Source: Chryseobacterium oranimense
GTDB taxonomy: Bacteria > Bacteroidota > Bacteroidia > Flavobacteriales > Weeksellaceae
Direction of reading: 5' to 3'
NCBI RefSeq assembly: GCF_025244725.1
Contig: NZ_CP104203.1
Location: 248,001 to 312,000, forward strand
Length of the DNA: 64,000 nt
The notes beneath the pieces were generated by a model. The model saw only the letters and a list, made by a program, of their open reading frames with translations, was not told the origin of the DNA and made no database searches. Shown piece by piece: positions 16,226 to 25,180 of the stretch; position 1 is the stretch's first letter; each line of letters begins with the position of its first letter. Made by a program: the position numbers and the translations under genes.

Positions 16226-19012
16226 TTAAAAGCTGTATCCCAGAGTTAAACTGATGTTTGTTCCTGTTACTCTGTCGATAGCAAGTGCATCTGCACTGTC
16301 GTATTTTTTATTATTATTAAGGTCATGGTAGAATTTAGCATGACGGTTCAGGATATCCGAAACATTAAGTTTGATTTCTCCTTTATTCTGCCAGATTTTT
16401 TTGGCAACCTGGAAATCAAGAAGTGGTCTTGGATTTTCCCAGATTGGTGGAACCTGGTCGTTTCCTACATACAGGATTCTTCTTCCAATCATATTGAAAA
16501 GTACTGTTGAAGTCCATCCTGTTTTTTCAGTATCATATTGAAGACTCAGGTTTACGGTATAAGGAGACTGCCCCTGCATTGGTCTGTCGGTTTTAGTTGC
16601 CTCATCCGTTACCCTGTTTTTGATTAAAGCGAAGTTTCCACCGAAAGTGAAGTTTTTAAGAGCGCTTACGAAATCAAGTTTTTTTCTGAACTCAAGCTCG
16701 GCACCATAAGCATCTGCTTTATCTACGTTAAGGTAATTGAATGTATTACTTGTTCCTACACCGGATTGGTTAAAGTATAATTCAATAGGGTTTTTAAAGT
16801 TTTTATAAAAACCGGCAACGGAAAGGATTTCACCATTTCTTGGGTACCATTCCCAACGTACATCCGCATTGGTAATTTTAGTTCTCTGAATGAATTTATT
16901 ACCGATTACAGTAGCTCCTAAATCAAAATCATAATATGCTAATGGTGAAACTTCTCTAAACTCTGGTCTTACCACAGTCTGTGAACCGGCAACACGTAAA
17001 TTCATATTGTTAGTTAGCTTAAATGTCATATTTAAAGCTGGTAAAAAATCAGTAACACGGGTGTTTACAAAACGGTCATCACTTCTCTTGGTACTTCCAA
17101 CCAATTGGTCAAAATTTTCAACTCTTAATCCCCATACCGCTCTGAACCAAGGCGTAAAGTTATTGTCAAACTGTAAATAACCTGCATTTAGGATAGTATT
17201 GGCAATATATCTGTACTGGTTTCCTGCAATTTCGTCGAATGTAAATTTTCCTCCGTCTGTTCCGAAATTCTCAGGACTGAAGATTGTTTCAAACGGTTGC
17301 GAAAGCAATCCCTGGTTATATCCTGAAAGTCTTACCGAGAATGGTCTGGAATTGTAGATCCTATCTTTTACCTGGAATAAATATCCACCTTTTACCGTTT
17401 GTTTTTGTCCGAACATGGTAAAAGTTTTGGATAAATCTCCACCTGCATTATATAAATAATCGCTCAGTGTAGAATAAAATACACTTCCTGATTTTTGAGA
17501 AAGCCCGTTCGAAATCAAAGCCAGGTAAGGACTTCCTGTCATATCCGGATACTGATTGTATTGTAGACGCTGCAATAACGGAATATACTGATCCAGGATA
17601 CCGAAACTTCCGTACCAGTTAAGAGTAAGACCTCCAAGAGCATCTATTTTGTGAGTACCGTTAAGCGTTGAATTGTAGAAAGTAGTTTCCTTGAATCCAA
17701 TTTCCCTTGCCATGATATTGGTTCCGTTTACAGGATCAAATTCAAAATCCTTTCCTGTTCTGAAAGACATATGGTTTACCGTATTATTGGTAATAATATT
17801 TTTCAGGGAAATTTTGTTATTGCTGTTAAGTTTTAAAGTAAGATTTAATAAACCGCCTAAGATAATATCGTTTTGATATTTTTCAGTATAATAATCAAAG
17901 TTTGTATCGGCAAGCTGGTCATTGATCGTAAAGAAACGGTTTTGAGATTCGGTTCTTCTTTTGTTATTGCTGTAGTTAAGAACCGCAATAACACCTAGAT
18001 CTTTTCCGAAAATTTTTGTATTGAAACCGCCATCCAGCTGCAAACTTACATTTTCAGGATATCCGATACTGTTGTAACCCAGATTCTTTACATATTGCTT
18101 TCCGATTGCTGTTTTGCTAGCCTCATCCAAAATACCAAAAGCATTTTTTGCAGGCATGTCAGACGGAAGTTTTCTATATCCGTCGTCAATTCCAAGGAAA
18201 TCCCATTTTCCGCCTTTCTGCATGCGGAATTCCTGCCCCATTGTGATAGAGTTTCCTCCAACACCTACCTGAAGATTAAAAAAGTTCTTATTGGGAATAT
18301 CTTTGGTATTTACCTGTATAAGTCCTCCTGCCCATTCACCACTGTATTCAGGAATGAAAGTCTTGTTGATAACAAGTGTTTCAATAACGTTAGCTGGGAA
18401 AAGGTCAAAAGAGAAAGTTTTTCTGTCCGGCTCCGTACTGGATAACTGAATTCCGTTCAGCATAGCCTGATTATAACGGTCAGATAAACCTCTTACAACA
18501 ATGTATTTTCCATCAGCTAAACTCACACCCGAAACTCTTTTCAGAACTTCTCCTGTGTTTCTGTCCGGACTTCTTTTAATTGCTTCAACTCCGATCACCT
18601 GAGAAACTACCCCGGAATTTCTTTGTAAACCAATCGTAGAAGCTATGGTTTCCTTTCTGGCATTGGATTTTATAACAACTCCTTCAATTTCTTTAGTTGA
18701 TGGTTTGTTCAAAACAATATCGAGATGAGTATTTGCATCGGTTTTTACCGTAACTTCACTGATCTCTTTTTTGTTGTATCCGTTAGAAGATACCGTTATA
18801 ACATAATTGGTTCCCGGTGACAGATTGATAGAGTAGTATCCGGAAATGTCAGTAGTTACCTCCTGATCATTTACTTTTACCTTTACACCTTCTATAGGAT
18901 TGTTGTCTTTCTCATCCAATACTCTACCTTCTAAAACCTGACTTTGTGCAAAAGCATAGCCGGCAGAAAACAAAGCAAGTAGCATAATGCTCTTGTGGAG
19001 TTGTTTTTTCAT
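16226..19012 (-). CDS. TonB-dependent receptor with carboxypeptidase-regulatory-like N-terminal domain
   Basis: A 928-residue outer-membrane receptor. It has a signal peptide (ending AGYAFAQ), then a carboxypeptidase-regulatory-like beta-sandwich at residues about 26-112 (LEGRVLDEKDNNPIEGV), a plug domain (GEVLKRVSGVSL, YIVVRGLSDRYN, FDLFPANVIETL), and a 22-strand barrel ending in LTLGYSF with the C-terminal aromatic. The N-terminal domain and the paired lipoprotein are like SusC/SusD-type uptake pairs, although the partner here is not a SusD fold. It diverges from the response-regulator gene 192 bp away, so regulation by that system is plausible. The substrate cannot be told from sequence. 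Confidence 0.92.
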   Translation of the reverse strand: MKKQLHKSIMLLALFSAGYAFAQSQVLEGRVLDEKDNNPIEGVKVKVNDQEVTTDISGYYSINLSPGTNYVITVSSNGYNKKEISEVTVKTDANTHLDIVLNKPSTKEIEGVVIKSNARKETIASTIGLQRNSGVVSQVIGVEAIKRSPDRNTGEVLKRVSGVSLADGKYIVVRGLSDRYNQAMLNGIQLSSTEPDRKTFSFDLFPANVIETLVINKTFIPEYSGEWAGGLIQVNTKDIPNKNFFNLQVGVGGNSITMGQEFRMQKGGKWDFLGIDDGYRKLPSDMPAKNAFGILDEASKTAIGKQYVKNLGYNSIGYPENVSLQLDGGFNTKIFGKDLGVIAVLNYSNNKRRTESQNRFFTINDQLADTNFDYYTEKYQNDIILGGLLNLTLKLNSNNKISLKNIITNNTVNHMSFRTGKDFEFDPVNGTNIMAREIGFKETTFYNSTLNGTHKIDALGGLTLNWYGSFGILDQYIPLLQRLQYNQYPDMTGSPYLALISNGLSQKSGSVFYSTLSDYLYNAGGDLSKTFTMFGQKQTVKGGYLFQVKDRIYNSRPFSVRLSGYNQGLLSQPFETIFSPENFGTDGGKFTFDEIAGNQYRYIANTILNAGYLQFDNNFTPWFRAVWGLRVENFDQLVGSTKRSDDRFVNTRVTDFLPALNMTFKLTNNMNLRVAGSQTVVRPEFREVSPLAYYDFDLGATVIGNKFIQRTKITNADVRWEWYPRNGEILSVAGFYKNFKNPIELYFNQSGVGTSNTFNYLNVDKADAYGAELEFRKKLDFVSALKNFTFGGNFALIKNRVTDEATKTDRPMQGQSPYTVNLSLQYDTEKTGWTSTVLFNMIGRRILYVGNDQVPPIWENPRPLLDFQVAKKIWQNKGEIKLNVSDILNRHAKFYHDLNNNKKYDSADALAIDRVTGTNISLTLGYSF

Positions 19013-19178
19013 TTTACTTTATCTTACTAGATTCTTTCGGTGCAAAGGAATAAAAGATTAGTGGGGTAAATGGTTTAGCAAATTTTAATTTTTTTTTAAC
19101 TAAACATTAAGAAAAGGATATTATTGTTAACTTTATGTGAACGATAATACATTTGTTCATCCATGCTTTAAAATTTAT

Positions 19179-19186
19179 TAACTTTG
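19179..19186 (+). promoter_or_regulatory. Promoter box for the two-component genes
   Basis: TAACTTTG matches TAnnTTTG and is preceded by TTTG at 19152-19155, 23 bases upstream. It lies 18 bases before the ATG at 19205. Confidence 0.5.
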
Positions 19187-19204
19187 ACTCAGTAAAAATT
19201 TAGA

Positions 19205-19882
19205 ATGAACCAAAAGAAAATACTCTTAATAGACGATGAACTGGATATTTTAGAGATTCTGTCTTATAACCTGGAAAAAGAAGGTTATGACATCTATACA
19301 GCTACAAACGGTAATGAAGGAATAGATAAAGCCAAAGAAATCATTCCTGACCTTATCCTTTTAGATGTGATGATGCCGGAAAAAGATGGTATCGAAACCT
19401 GCCAGGAACTTCGCAAGGTAAAAGAACTGCAGAAAACACTGATTGTTTTCCTTTCTGCCAGAAGCGAAGAATTCTCCCAGTTGGCAGGATTCCAGGCCGG
19501 AGCCAACGACTATATTGTAAAGCTGATCAAACCGAAAATTCTTATCTCTAAAGTAAATGCATTATTACAGCTGACTTCTCAGGTTTCTGATAATGCCAAG
19601 CTTATTGAGATCGGGGATCTGGTAATTGATAAAGACAATTTCAGAGTTTCCAAAAGCGGACAGCAGTTCCTTCTTCCTAAAAAAGAGTTCGATTTACTTT
19701 ACCTTCTTGCCTCAAACACGGAGAAAGTATTCAAGAGAGAAGAAATTCTTGAAAAAGTTTGGGGCAATGATGTAATTGTAGGGGAAAGAACCATCGATGT
19801 ACACATCAGAAGATTAAGAGAAAAACTGGGAATCAATACCATCCAGACATTAAAAGGAATCGGTTATAAGCTTATCGTTTAA
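19205..19882 (+). CDS. OmpR/PhoB-type response regulator
   Basis: A 225-residue regulator: receiver domain (residues 1-120) with the acidic pair D10-D11, phospho-acceptor D54 in LLDVMMPEKDG, S84 as the switch residue and K106. A winged-helix DNA-binding domain follows (residues 130-225, with LLPKKEFDLLYLLASN and TIDVHIRRLREKLG). The sequence at K106 is VKLIKP, so Leu replaces the nearly invariant Pro that follows the conserved Lys. It is 47 bp upstream of its sensor kinase. The closest familiar type is PhoB-like, controlling phosphate starvation, but the target genes are not shown by the sequence. Confidence 0.92.
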   Translation: MNQKKILLIDDELDILEILSYNLEKEGYDIYTATNGNEGIDKAKEIIPDLILLDVMMPEKDGIETCQELRKVKELQKTLIVFLSARSEEFSQLAGFQAGANDYIVKLIKPKILISKVNALLQLTSQVSDNAKLIEIGDLVIDKDNFRVSKSGQQFLLPKKEFDLLYLLASNTEKVFKREEILEKVWGNDVIVGERTIDVHIRRLREKLGINTIQTLKGIGYKLIV

Positions 19883-19929
19883 TAACTTAAATTCCTATCT
19901 TTACATAAACCTATAAAAAACTTGTAAAA

Positions 19930-20961
19930 TTGAAATTTTACAGACTTACACTCGTCGCCTCGTGTCTTCTGACACTGGTGATGTTTCTTTTAGTAATCAT
20001 CTTTGATTCACTGAAGGACATCTATTACCAGACCCCATTTTTCAAAATAGGTCTTTTCACCTGCCTGGTTCTTATCTTTATGATCAACTACGTAGTTCTG
20101 GAGCTTCTTTTCAACTATTACGGGAAAAAACAGGTCCGCGGACTTTCACAAATGCTCCCTCAGGAAATTGTTCATGACAATAACGAAAACATTACCATTA
20201 AAGAATTGGGTGAAAGATTTTCCGATCTTAACCAGCAGCAGGTAACCGAGATCGATATGATGAAGGAAATGGAAAGTTACCGTAAAGAATATATAGGAAA
20301 TGTTTCCCATGAACTTAAAACGCCCCTGTTTTCCATTCAGGGATATGTAGAAACCCTCAGAGACGGAGGAGTTGATAACCTTACCATCCGCGACAAATAT
20401 CTGGAAAGAATCGATAAATCGGTAGAAAGATTAATCGCGATCGTTACGGATCTTGATATGATCAACAGGCTTGAAGCAGGAGAAATCAGTATTACCGTTT
20501 CAAAATTTGATATTAACCTTTTAATTAAAGAAATTTTTGAGCTTCTTGAATTTGAAGCAGAAAAGCATAATGCCACTCTCCAGATTCAGACCCTCCATCC
20601 ACAGATCTTTGTAGATGCCGACAAACAGAAAATTTCACAGGTTTTCATTAACCTTATTTCCAATGCCATCCATTATGCCAACAGGCAGGAAGCAAAAGTA
20701 GCTGTAAAAACCAGTGTCCTTAAAAATAAAGTACTCATTGAAGTAATCGACAATGGGATGGGAATTAAAGCAGAAGCCCTTCCAAGGATCTTCGAAAGAT
20801 TCTATCGTGTGGAAACCAGCAGAAGCAGAAGAGAAGGAGGTTCCGGCTTAGGACTGGCCATCGTGAAGCATATCCTGGAGGCTCACAACGAAAATATTAC
20901 CGTAGAAAGTGTCTATCTGGAAGGCACTAAATTCAGTTTTATGCTTGAGAAAAGTAAATAA
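19930..20961 (+). CDS. PhoR-like sensor histidine kinase (TTG start)
   Basis: A 343-residue kinase beginning at a TTG codon; an in-frame TAA lies at 19915-19917 and the first internal Met would cut into the first membrane segment, so TTG is the best start. Two membrane segments (residues about 5-25 and 40-62) with almost no periplasmic loop are followed by a HisKA domain with phospho-accepting H127 in GNVSHELKTPLFSIQG. An HATPase domain follows, with NLISNAIHYA, DNGMGIK and GSGLGLAIVKHI. The tiny loop means it likely senses through the membrane or a partner, as PhoR does with the Pst system. It is cotranscribed with the response regulator. Confidence 0.92.
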   Translation: MKFYRLTLVASCLLTLVMFLLVIIFDSLKDIYYQTPFFKIGLFTCLVLIFMINYVVLELLFNYYGKKQVRGLSQMLPQEIVHDNNENITIKELGERFSDLNQQQVTEIDMMKEMESYRKEYIGNVSHELKTPLFSIQGYVETLRDGGVDNLTIRDKYLERIDKSVERLIAIVTDLDMINRLEAGEISITVSKFDINLLIKEIFELLEFEAEKHNATLQIQTLHPQIFVDADKQKISQVFINLISNAIHYANRQEAKVAVKTSVLKNKVLIEVIDNGMGIKAEALPRIFERFYRVETSRSRREGGSGLGLAIVKHILEAHNENITVESVYLEGTKFSFMLEKSK

Positions 20962-21013
20962 TTTTGGTAAAATGTAAGAAAAAAAAATATTTTAAAAAAT
21001 CCTGAAATATTTT

Positions 21014-21042
21014 TTTGTCACATGTCATTTATTATATATTTG
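21014..21042 (+). promoter_or_regulatory. Full Bacteroidota promoter
   Basis: TTTG at 21014-21017, a 17-base spacer and TATATTTG at 21035-21042 fit the -33/-7 consensus. The start codon is 55 bases downstream at 21097. Confidence 0.7.
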
Positions 21043-21096
21043 CAACAGAGATTTATCATAATAATTAAGGCAAAAAAAGTAATTTAAGAAACTGAT

Positions 21097-21693
21097 ATGG
21101 TTTACAAGATCCGCGTAATATTAGATGCGAAAGAGGATATTTTCCGAGATATTGAAGTGAAGGGAAAACAATCGCTATGGAACTTACATTTGGGAATTAA
21201 AAGTGCGTTCAGTCTGCAGGGAGATGAGCTTTCCACTTTTAATATGCTGGAAGATGACGGGACGATAGTTAAAAGCGTTCCTCTGGAAGATATGAGTGAC
21301 GATGGTGATGGCGAGATTATGTCGGATGTCTACATTGATGAAGCTTTTGAAAAAGTAGGCGACAAGGCTCAGTTTCAGTATGGGCTTCTTGATCTTTGGG
21401 AGTTGTATTGTGAGCTTGTGGAGATCATTGAAGAAACAAAAGGAGTTAATTACCCTATTACGGTATACAGATTCGGAAACGTTCCGTTGAAAGCCCCAAG
21501 CAGAAGCGGAAATGCAGGCGGATCCAAAAAGAGATCAGCAATGCCGCTTATGGACGACGATTTCAGCTTTGATGATGACTTTGGAGGAAACACCACTTTT
21601 GAAGATGAAGATGACGATAGCTTCGATGACGAAGAAGAAGAAAACTACAACGATGATGTTTTCGAAGATGATGATAATGATGATGAAAGATAA
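21097..21693 (+). CDS. pRiA4b ORF-3-like protein with acidic tail
   Basis: A 198-residue protein. Residues 1-130 match the pRiA4b ORF-3-like fold (YKIRVILDAKEDIFRDIEVKG, then TLWNLH-like LWNLHLGIKSAF and the DKAQFQYGLLDLWELY region). Residues from about 148 are almost all Asp and Glu with short hydrophobic spacers (DDDFSFDDDFGG). The family was named from a plasmid gene and is widespread on chromosomes; its function is unknown. The acidic tail suggests binding to a basic partner or nucleic-acid mimicry, which is inference. It has its own promoter and terminator and so is a single-gene unit. Confidence 0.8.
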   Translation: MVYKIRVILDAKEDIFRDIEVKGKQSLWNLHLGIKSAFSLQGDELSTFNMLEDDGTIVKSVPLEDMSDDGDGEIMSDVYIDEAFEKVGDKAQFQYGLLDLWELYCELVEIIEETKGVNYPITVYRFGNVPLKAPSRSGNAGGSKKRSAMPLMDDDFSFDDDFGGNTTFEDEDDDSFDDEEEENYNDDVFEDDDNDDER

Positions 21694-21712
21694 TAGCATC
21701 TGAAAATAATAT

Positions 21713-21744
21713 AAAGCCCTGGATTTTGTCCCGGGCTTTTTTTG
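21713..21744 (+). terminator. Intrinsic terminator
   Basis: AAAGCCCTGG pairs with CCCGGGCTTT (one mismatch) around a short AT loop and is followed by seven T. Confidence 0.88.
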
Positions 21745-22101
21745 TATCAATAATGAATTTTGTTTCACAAATGAATGGGGAATTTTTTAAAACCGGAAAA
21801 TAAGCTTGAAAAAACTATGCAGACAGAATATCCGGCAGCTTAATCAGCGGCGCAGCCACCATTCTTTGCCTCCTTGAAATAAAAAAGAATTAAACATAAA
21901 CTTTGCGTCAAAAAAAGCATCTAATTTTCCATAATTTTTATAATTCATTTTTAAATTTCAAAATTAAATATTCACCATTTTCTTATTCACACTTAAAAAA
22001 ATTCCCTGCGAAGCAAAATTCATTATTCCAATTCCCGTTTTCCCTTCACTTTCCCTACCTCTAACAAAAAAACATTCCTTACTTTTGCTAAAAATAGATG
22101 A
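21745..22101. other. Non-coding region upstream of the amylase gene
   Basis: About 350 bp without a supported gene. It includes a patch richer in G and C near 21825-21875 (CGGCAGCTTAATCAGCGG) in otherwise AT-rich sequence, possibly a decayed repeat. A TACTTTTG promoter box lies at 22080-22087, just before the amylase start. Confidence 0.5.
22080..22087 (+). promoter_or_regulatory. Promoter box for the amylase gene
   Basis: TACTTTTG matches TAnnTTTG and ends 14 bases before the ATG at 22102, giving a very short leader. Confidence 0.45.
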
Positions 22102-23448
22102 ATGAAGAAATTAATTCTATTAGCAATAATTGGCCTGGGAATTGTTTCCTGCGCCACTCAAAATACGAAAAACACTATGGATCTGCCGAAGGAATGGAAG
22201 CACACCACCAATATTTATGAAGTAAACATAAGACAATATACACAGGAAGGAACGTTTAAAGCATTTGAAAAAGAAATGCCCCGCCTGAAAAAAATGGGAG
22301 TCAAAACCCTTTGGTTCATGCCAATTACCCCTATTGCCCAGCAAAACAAAAAAGGAAGTCTCGGAAGTCCTTACGCAGCATCAGATTATACCTCCATTAA
22401 TCCGGAATTCGGAACAATGAATGATTTTAAGCATATGGTAAACGAAGCTCACCGTTTAGGATTCAAAGTAATCATAGACTGGGTAGCCAACCATACCGGC
22501 TGGGATCATGTCTGGACAAAAACACACCCTGAATTTTATCTGAAAGATCCTGACGGGAAATTCCATATAGCCTCAGGAATGGATGATATCATTGAGTTGG
22601 ATTATAAAAACCCGGAAATGAGGCTTGCAATGATCGATGCCATGAAATTCTGGGTGAAAGAAACCGGTATTGATGGTTTCAGATGCGACCTTGCCTCATG
22701 GGTAGAAGTAGATTTCTGGCAGCAGGCACGTCCCGAAGTAGAAAAAATAAAGCCCCTTTTCTGGCTGGGAGAATTTGATGAAATCGAAAGCCCTGAATAC
22801 GGAAAAGTATTTGATGCCAGCTATTCATGGAAATGGATGCACAAATCGGCAGATTATTATAAGAAAAATGAGCCTTTGCAGGAACTTAAAGATCTTTTGA
22901 AGCAGTATTCGAATATCGGAGATGCTTCCATGAGAGCCTGGTTCACAGCTAACCACGATGAAAACTCCTGGAACGGAACGGAATACGAAAAATATGGAGT
23001 TATTACCAAACCTATGGCTGTATTCTCGGCAACCTGGAATGGTGTTCCGTTGTTGTATTCAGGACAGGAACTTCCTAACACAAAAAGACTTGAATTTTTT
23101 GAAAAAGATGTTATCAAATGGACAAACAACTACCAGATGGCAGAATTTTACAAAACTTTGCTGGAACTGAAAGCATCTAATCCCGCATTAAGAGGAGGAG
23201 ATACCAATGTTTCGACCTATCTTTTGAATACTACAGCCAATGATAAAATACTGGCTTACGTCAGAAAAAATGGAAAAGATGAGGTTTTGGTAGTCCTTAA
23301 TATGTCGAAAGAGCCTGTAAACTTTACCATCGATGATCAGAATCTTTCAGGAACTTTCCGTAACGTTTTCGACAAAACAAAAAGAGATTTTGACGGCGGA
23401 AAAGATTTCAGCTTCAAAGTTTCAGATTATGCAGTTTTTGAAAAATAA
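22102..23448 (+). CDS. Alpha-amylase family lipoprotein (GH13)
   Basis: A 448-residue enzyme with a lipoprotein signal (LAIIGLGIVSC, lipidation at C17). The catalytic barrel shows the four GH13 conserved regions: DWVANH, GFRCDLA with nucleophile D196, WLGEFDE with acid E224, and TANHDENSW with D286. A short C-terminal beta domain follows. The enzyme should sit on the cell envelope and cut alpha-1,4 glucans or related sugars. It stands alone, not in a starch locus with SusCD, and is followed by a repeat whose hairpin can act as terminator. Confidence 0.93.
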   Translation: MKKLILLAIIGLGIVSCATQNTKNTMDLPKEWKHTTNIYEVNIRQYTQEGTFKAFEKEMPRLKKMGVKTLWFMPITPIAQQNKKGSLGSPYAASDYTSINPEFGTMNDFKHMVNEAHRLGFKVIIDWVANHTGWDHVWTKTHPEFYLKDPDGKFHIASGMDDIIELDYKNPEMRLAMIDAMKFWVKETGIDGFRCDLASWVEVDFWQQARPEVEKIKPLFWLGEFDEIESPEYGKVFDASYSWKWMHKSADYYKKNEPLQELKDLLKQYSNIGDASMRAWFTANHDENSWNGTEYEKYGVITKPMAVFSATWNGVPLLYSGQELPNTKRLEFFEKDVIKWTNNYQMAEFYKTLLELKASNPALRGGDTNVSTYLLNTTANDKILAYVRKNGKDEVLVVLNMSKEPVNFTIDDQNLSGTFRNVFDKTKRDFDGGKDFSFKVSDYAVFEK

Positions 23449-23529
23449 ATATGAACAAATTGTAAGTTTGAAAACATCTCGGATAGCAATTTTGCTAAGA
23501 TGAATTTCAACCTTTTAAAAATATTAATA

Positions 23530-23590
23530 GGAGCGGGCTTTAGCCCGCTTTTTTATATACATTTGTAACAGGCTTTAGCCAAAACTTATC
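23530..23590. repeat. GGGCTTTAGCCC hairpin repeat, copy 2, also a likely terminator
   Basis: AGCGGGC-TTTA-GCCCGCT at 23532-23549 runs into TTTTT, so it can end transcription of the amylase gene. The second motif CAGGCTTTAGCCAAAACTT follows at 23569. The layout matches the element at 10684-10752. Confidence 0.7.
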
Positions 23591-23615
23591 AACCATTTTA
23601 CCGGAATTTCACGAT

Positions 23616-24056
23616 ATGAACAAACAGGAATTATTAAACATCATCAAAGCAAAGATCAATGACAAGATTCAGTCTTTTGAAAACCTGATTGCAGAAACCA
23701 GGACATCTAACAATGATACCAAAAGTTCCATGGGTGATAAATATGAAACCGGCCGCGAAATGCTTCAGCAGGAAATCAATAACCTTCAGCGGCAGCTTAA
23801 TGAGGCTTTAAATCAGCAATCCATTCTCCAGAAAATATCAGCCGAAACCTCCGTCAAAGTTCAGAACGGAGCTTTGGTAAAAACAGATAAAGGACTTTTT
23901 TATGTTGCCGTATCTGTGGGCGAAATTATCTCAGAAAATCAGAAAATCATGACGGTTTCTGCAGAATCACCACTTATTAAAGCAATGTCAGGAAAAAAAG
24001 CAGGTGAGACGTTTTCAGTTAATGCGGTCTCTCAAACTATTTGGTCGATAGAATAG
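23616..24056 (+). CDS. GreA/GreB-like protein
   Basis: A 146-residue protein: an N-terminal coiled coil of about 75 residues (LLNIIKAKINDKIQSFENLI, then MGDKYETGREMLQQEINNLQ) and a C-terminal beta domain with LVKTDKGLFYVAVS and SPLIKAMSGKKAGETF. The SPLI-A-GKK-GE-F segment is the hallmark of the GreA/GreB C-terminal FKBP-like domain. Transcript-cleavage factors use an acidic pair at the coiled-coil tip; here that tip carries SSMGDKYETG, so true cleavage activity is uncertain. Relatives are sometimes misnamed 3-oxoacyl-ACP synthase. It is a cytoplasmic, probably RNA-polymerase-binding, protein. Confidence 0.7.
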   Translation: MNKQELLNIIKAKINDKIQSFENLIAETRTSNNDTKSSMGDKYETGREMLQQEINNLQRQLNEALNQQSILQKISAETSVKVQNGALVKTDKGLFYVAVSVGEIISENQKIMTVSAESPLIKAMSGKKAGETFSVNAVSQTIWSIE

Positions 24057-24310
24057 TACTATTTCGTCTGATTCGCAAACGGAATTATTTTTCATTTTCA
24101 TATTAAAAAATTATCAAAATCTGATAAGACGAAATGTTTTATTGTTGTTAAATTACAAATTATTTTAACAAATTAAATTGATTTTTAAATAATTTGGCAT
24201 TATTGGTGTAAAATTAAGAAAATTTTATTGTTAAAATTTAGAATGCTATTGATTTTTGTAGTAAATTGAAGATAGTTATTTAAACAAAAAACATATTAAA
24301 TTTTATCAAT

Positions 24311-25060
24311 ATGGGAATTTTAGAAAACAAAGTTGCCCTGGTAACAGGTGCAGGTTCAGGAATCGGTTTAGCAGTAGCTCAGCTGTATGCTAAAGAAGGA
24401 GCAAAAGTTATCGTATCGGATATCAATGAAGAACATGGTAAAGAAGCTGTAGAAAAGATAAAGTCGGAAGGAGGGGAAGCTTCATTTATAAAAGCTGACA
24501 CCGCCAGCGCAGAAGAAGTAGAAAACCTTGTCAGAAAAACTGCCGAGATTTATGGAAAACTTGATATTGCATGCAATAATGCAGGAATTGGCGGCGAAGC
24601 AGCTTTAACCGGAGATTACAGCCTGGATAGCTGGAGAAAAGTCTTAAGTATTAATCTTGATGGTGTATTTTATGGCTGCAAATATGAAATACTGGAAATG
24701 GAGAAGAACGGAGGTGGAGTGATTGTCAATATGGCTTCTATCCATGGAAGTGTAGCGGCACCACTTTCTTCGGCGTATACAACGGCAAAACATGCGGTGG
24801 TAGGGCTTACCAAAAATATAGGAGCGGAGTATGGACAGAAAGGAATCCGTTGTAATGCAGTAGGCCCTGGTTATATTGATACCCCGCTTTTACAGGAAAT
24901 GGATGAAGACAAAAAAGAATTATTGGTAGGAAAACATCCTATAGGACGTCTCGGTACTGCTCAGGAAGTTGCAGAATTAGTTCTGTTCCTGAGTTCAGAT
25001 AAATCTTCATTTATAACAGGAGGATATTACCTCATAGACGGTGGATATACTGCTGTTTAA
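24311..25060 (+). CDS. Short-chain dehydrogenase/reductase
   Basis: A 249-residue classical SDR: NAD(P)-binding VTGAGSGIG near the start, the DIACNNAGIG strand, a Ser in VNMASIHGS, and the catalytic Y156-x3-K160 in YTTAKHA. A PGYIDTPLL loop and the C-terminal FITGGYYLIDGGYT complete the pattern. DxN after the second strand (VSDINEEHG) suggests NAD rather than NADP. The substrate is unknown; such proteins are often labelled glucose 1-dehydrogenase or 3-oxoacyl-ACP reductase-like. The upstream 254 bp is AT-rich and non-coding. A clear terminator follows. Confidence 0.88.
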   Translation: MGILENKVALVTGAGSGIGLAVAQLYAKEGAKVIVSDINEEHGKEAVEKIKSEGGEASFIKADTASAEEVENLVRKTAEIYGKLDIACNNAGIGGEAALTGDYSLDSWRKVLSINLDGVFYGCKYEILEMEKNGGGVIVNMASIHGSVAAPLSSAYTTAKHAVVGLTKNIGAEYGQKGIRCNAVGPGYIDTPLLQEMDEDKKELLVGKHPIGRLGTAQEVAELVLFLSSDKSSFITGGYYLIDGGYTAV

Positions 25061-25085
25061 TAGAAAAATAACATCAGCCCTATAC

Positions 25086-25114
25086 AAAGCATTCATGAAA
25101 ATGAATGCTTTTTT
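25086..25114 (+). terminator. Intrinsic terminator after the SDR gene
   Basis: AAAGCATTCAT and ATGAATGCTTT pair perfectly around a GAAA tetraloop and run into T. Confidence 0.92.
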
Positions 25115-25150
25115 ATGATCTGTGATAAGTGGAAATCGGTTAGTTTTTTC

Positions 25151-25158
25151 TAAATTTG
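25151..25158 (+). promoter_or_regulatory. Promoter box for thyA
   Basis: TAAATTTG matches TAnnTTTG and ends 22 bases before the thyA ATG. Confidence 0.5.
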
Positions 25159-25180
25159 AGCCATAAAACCGCTTTCAGAA

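Noticed and set aside
24060-24135. Inverted repeat ATTTCGTCT / AGACGAAAT after the GreA-like gene
   Set aside because: Only nine paired bases with a loop of nearly 60, in AT-rich sequence; too weak to call a terminator or repeat.
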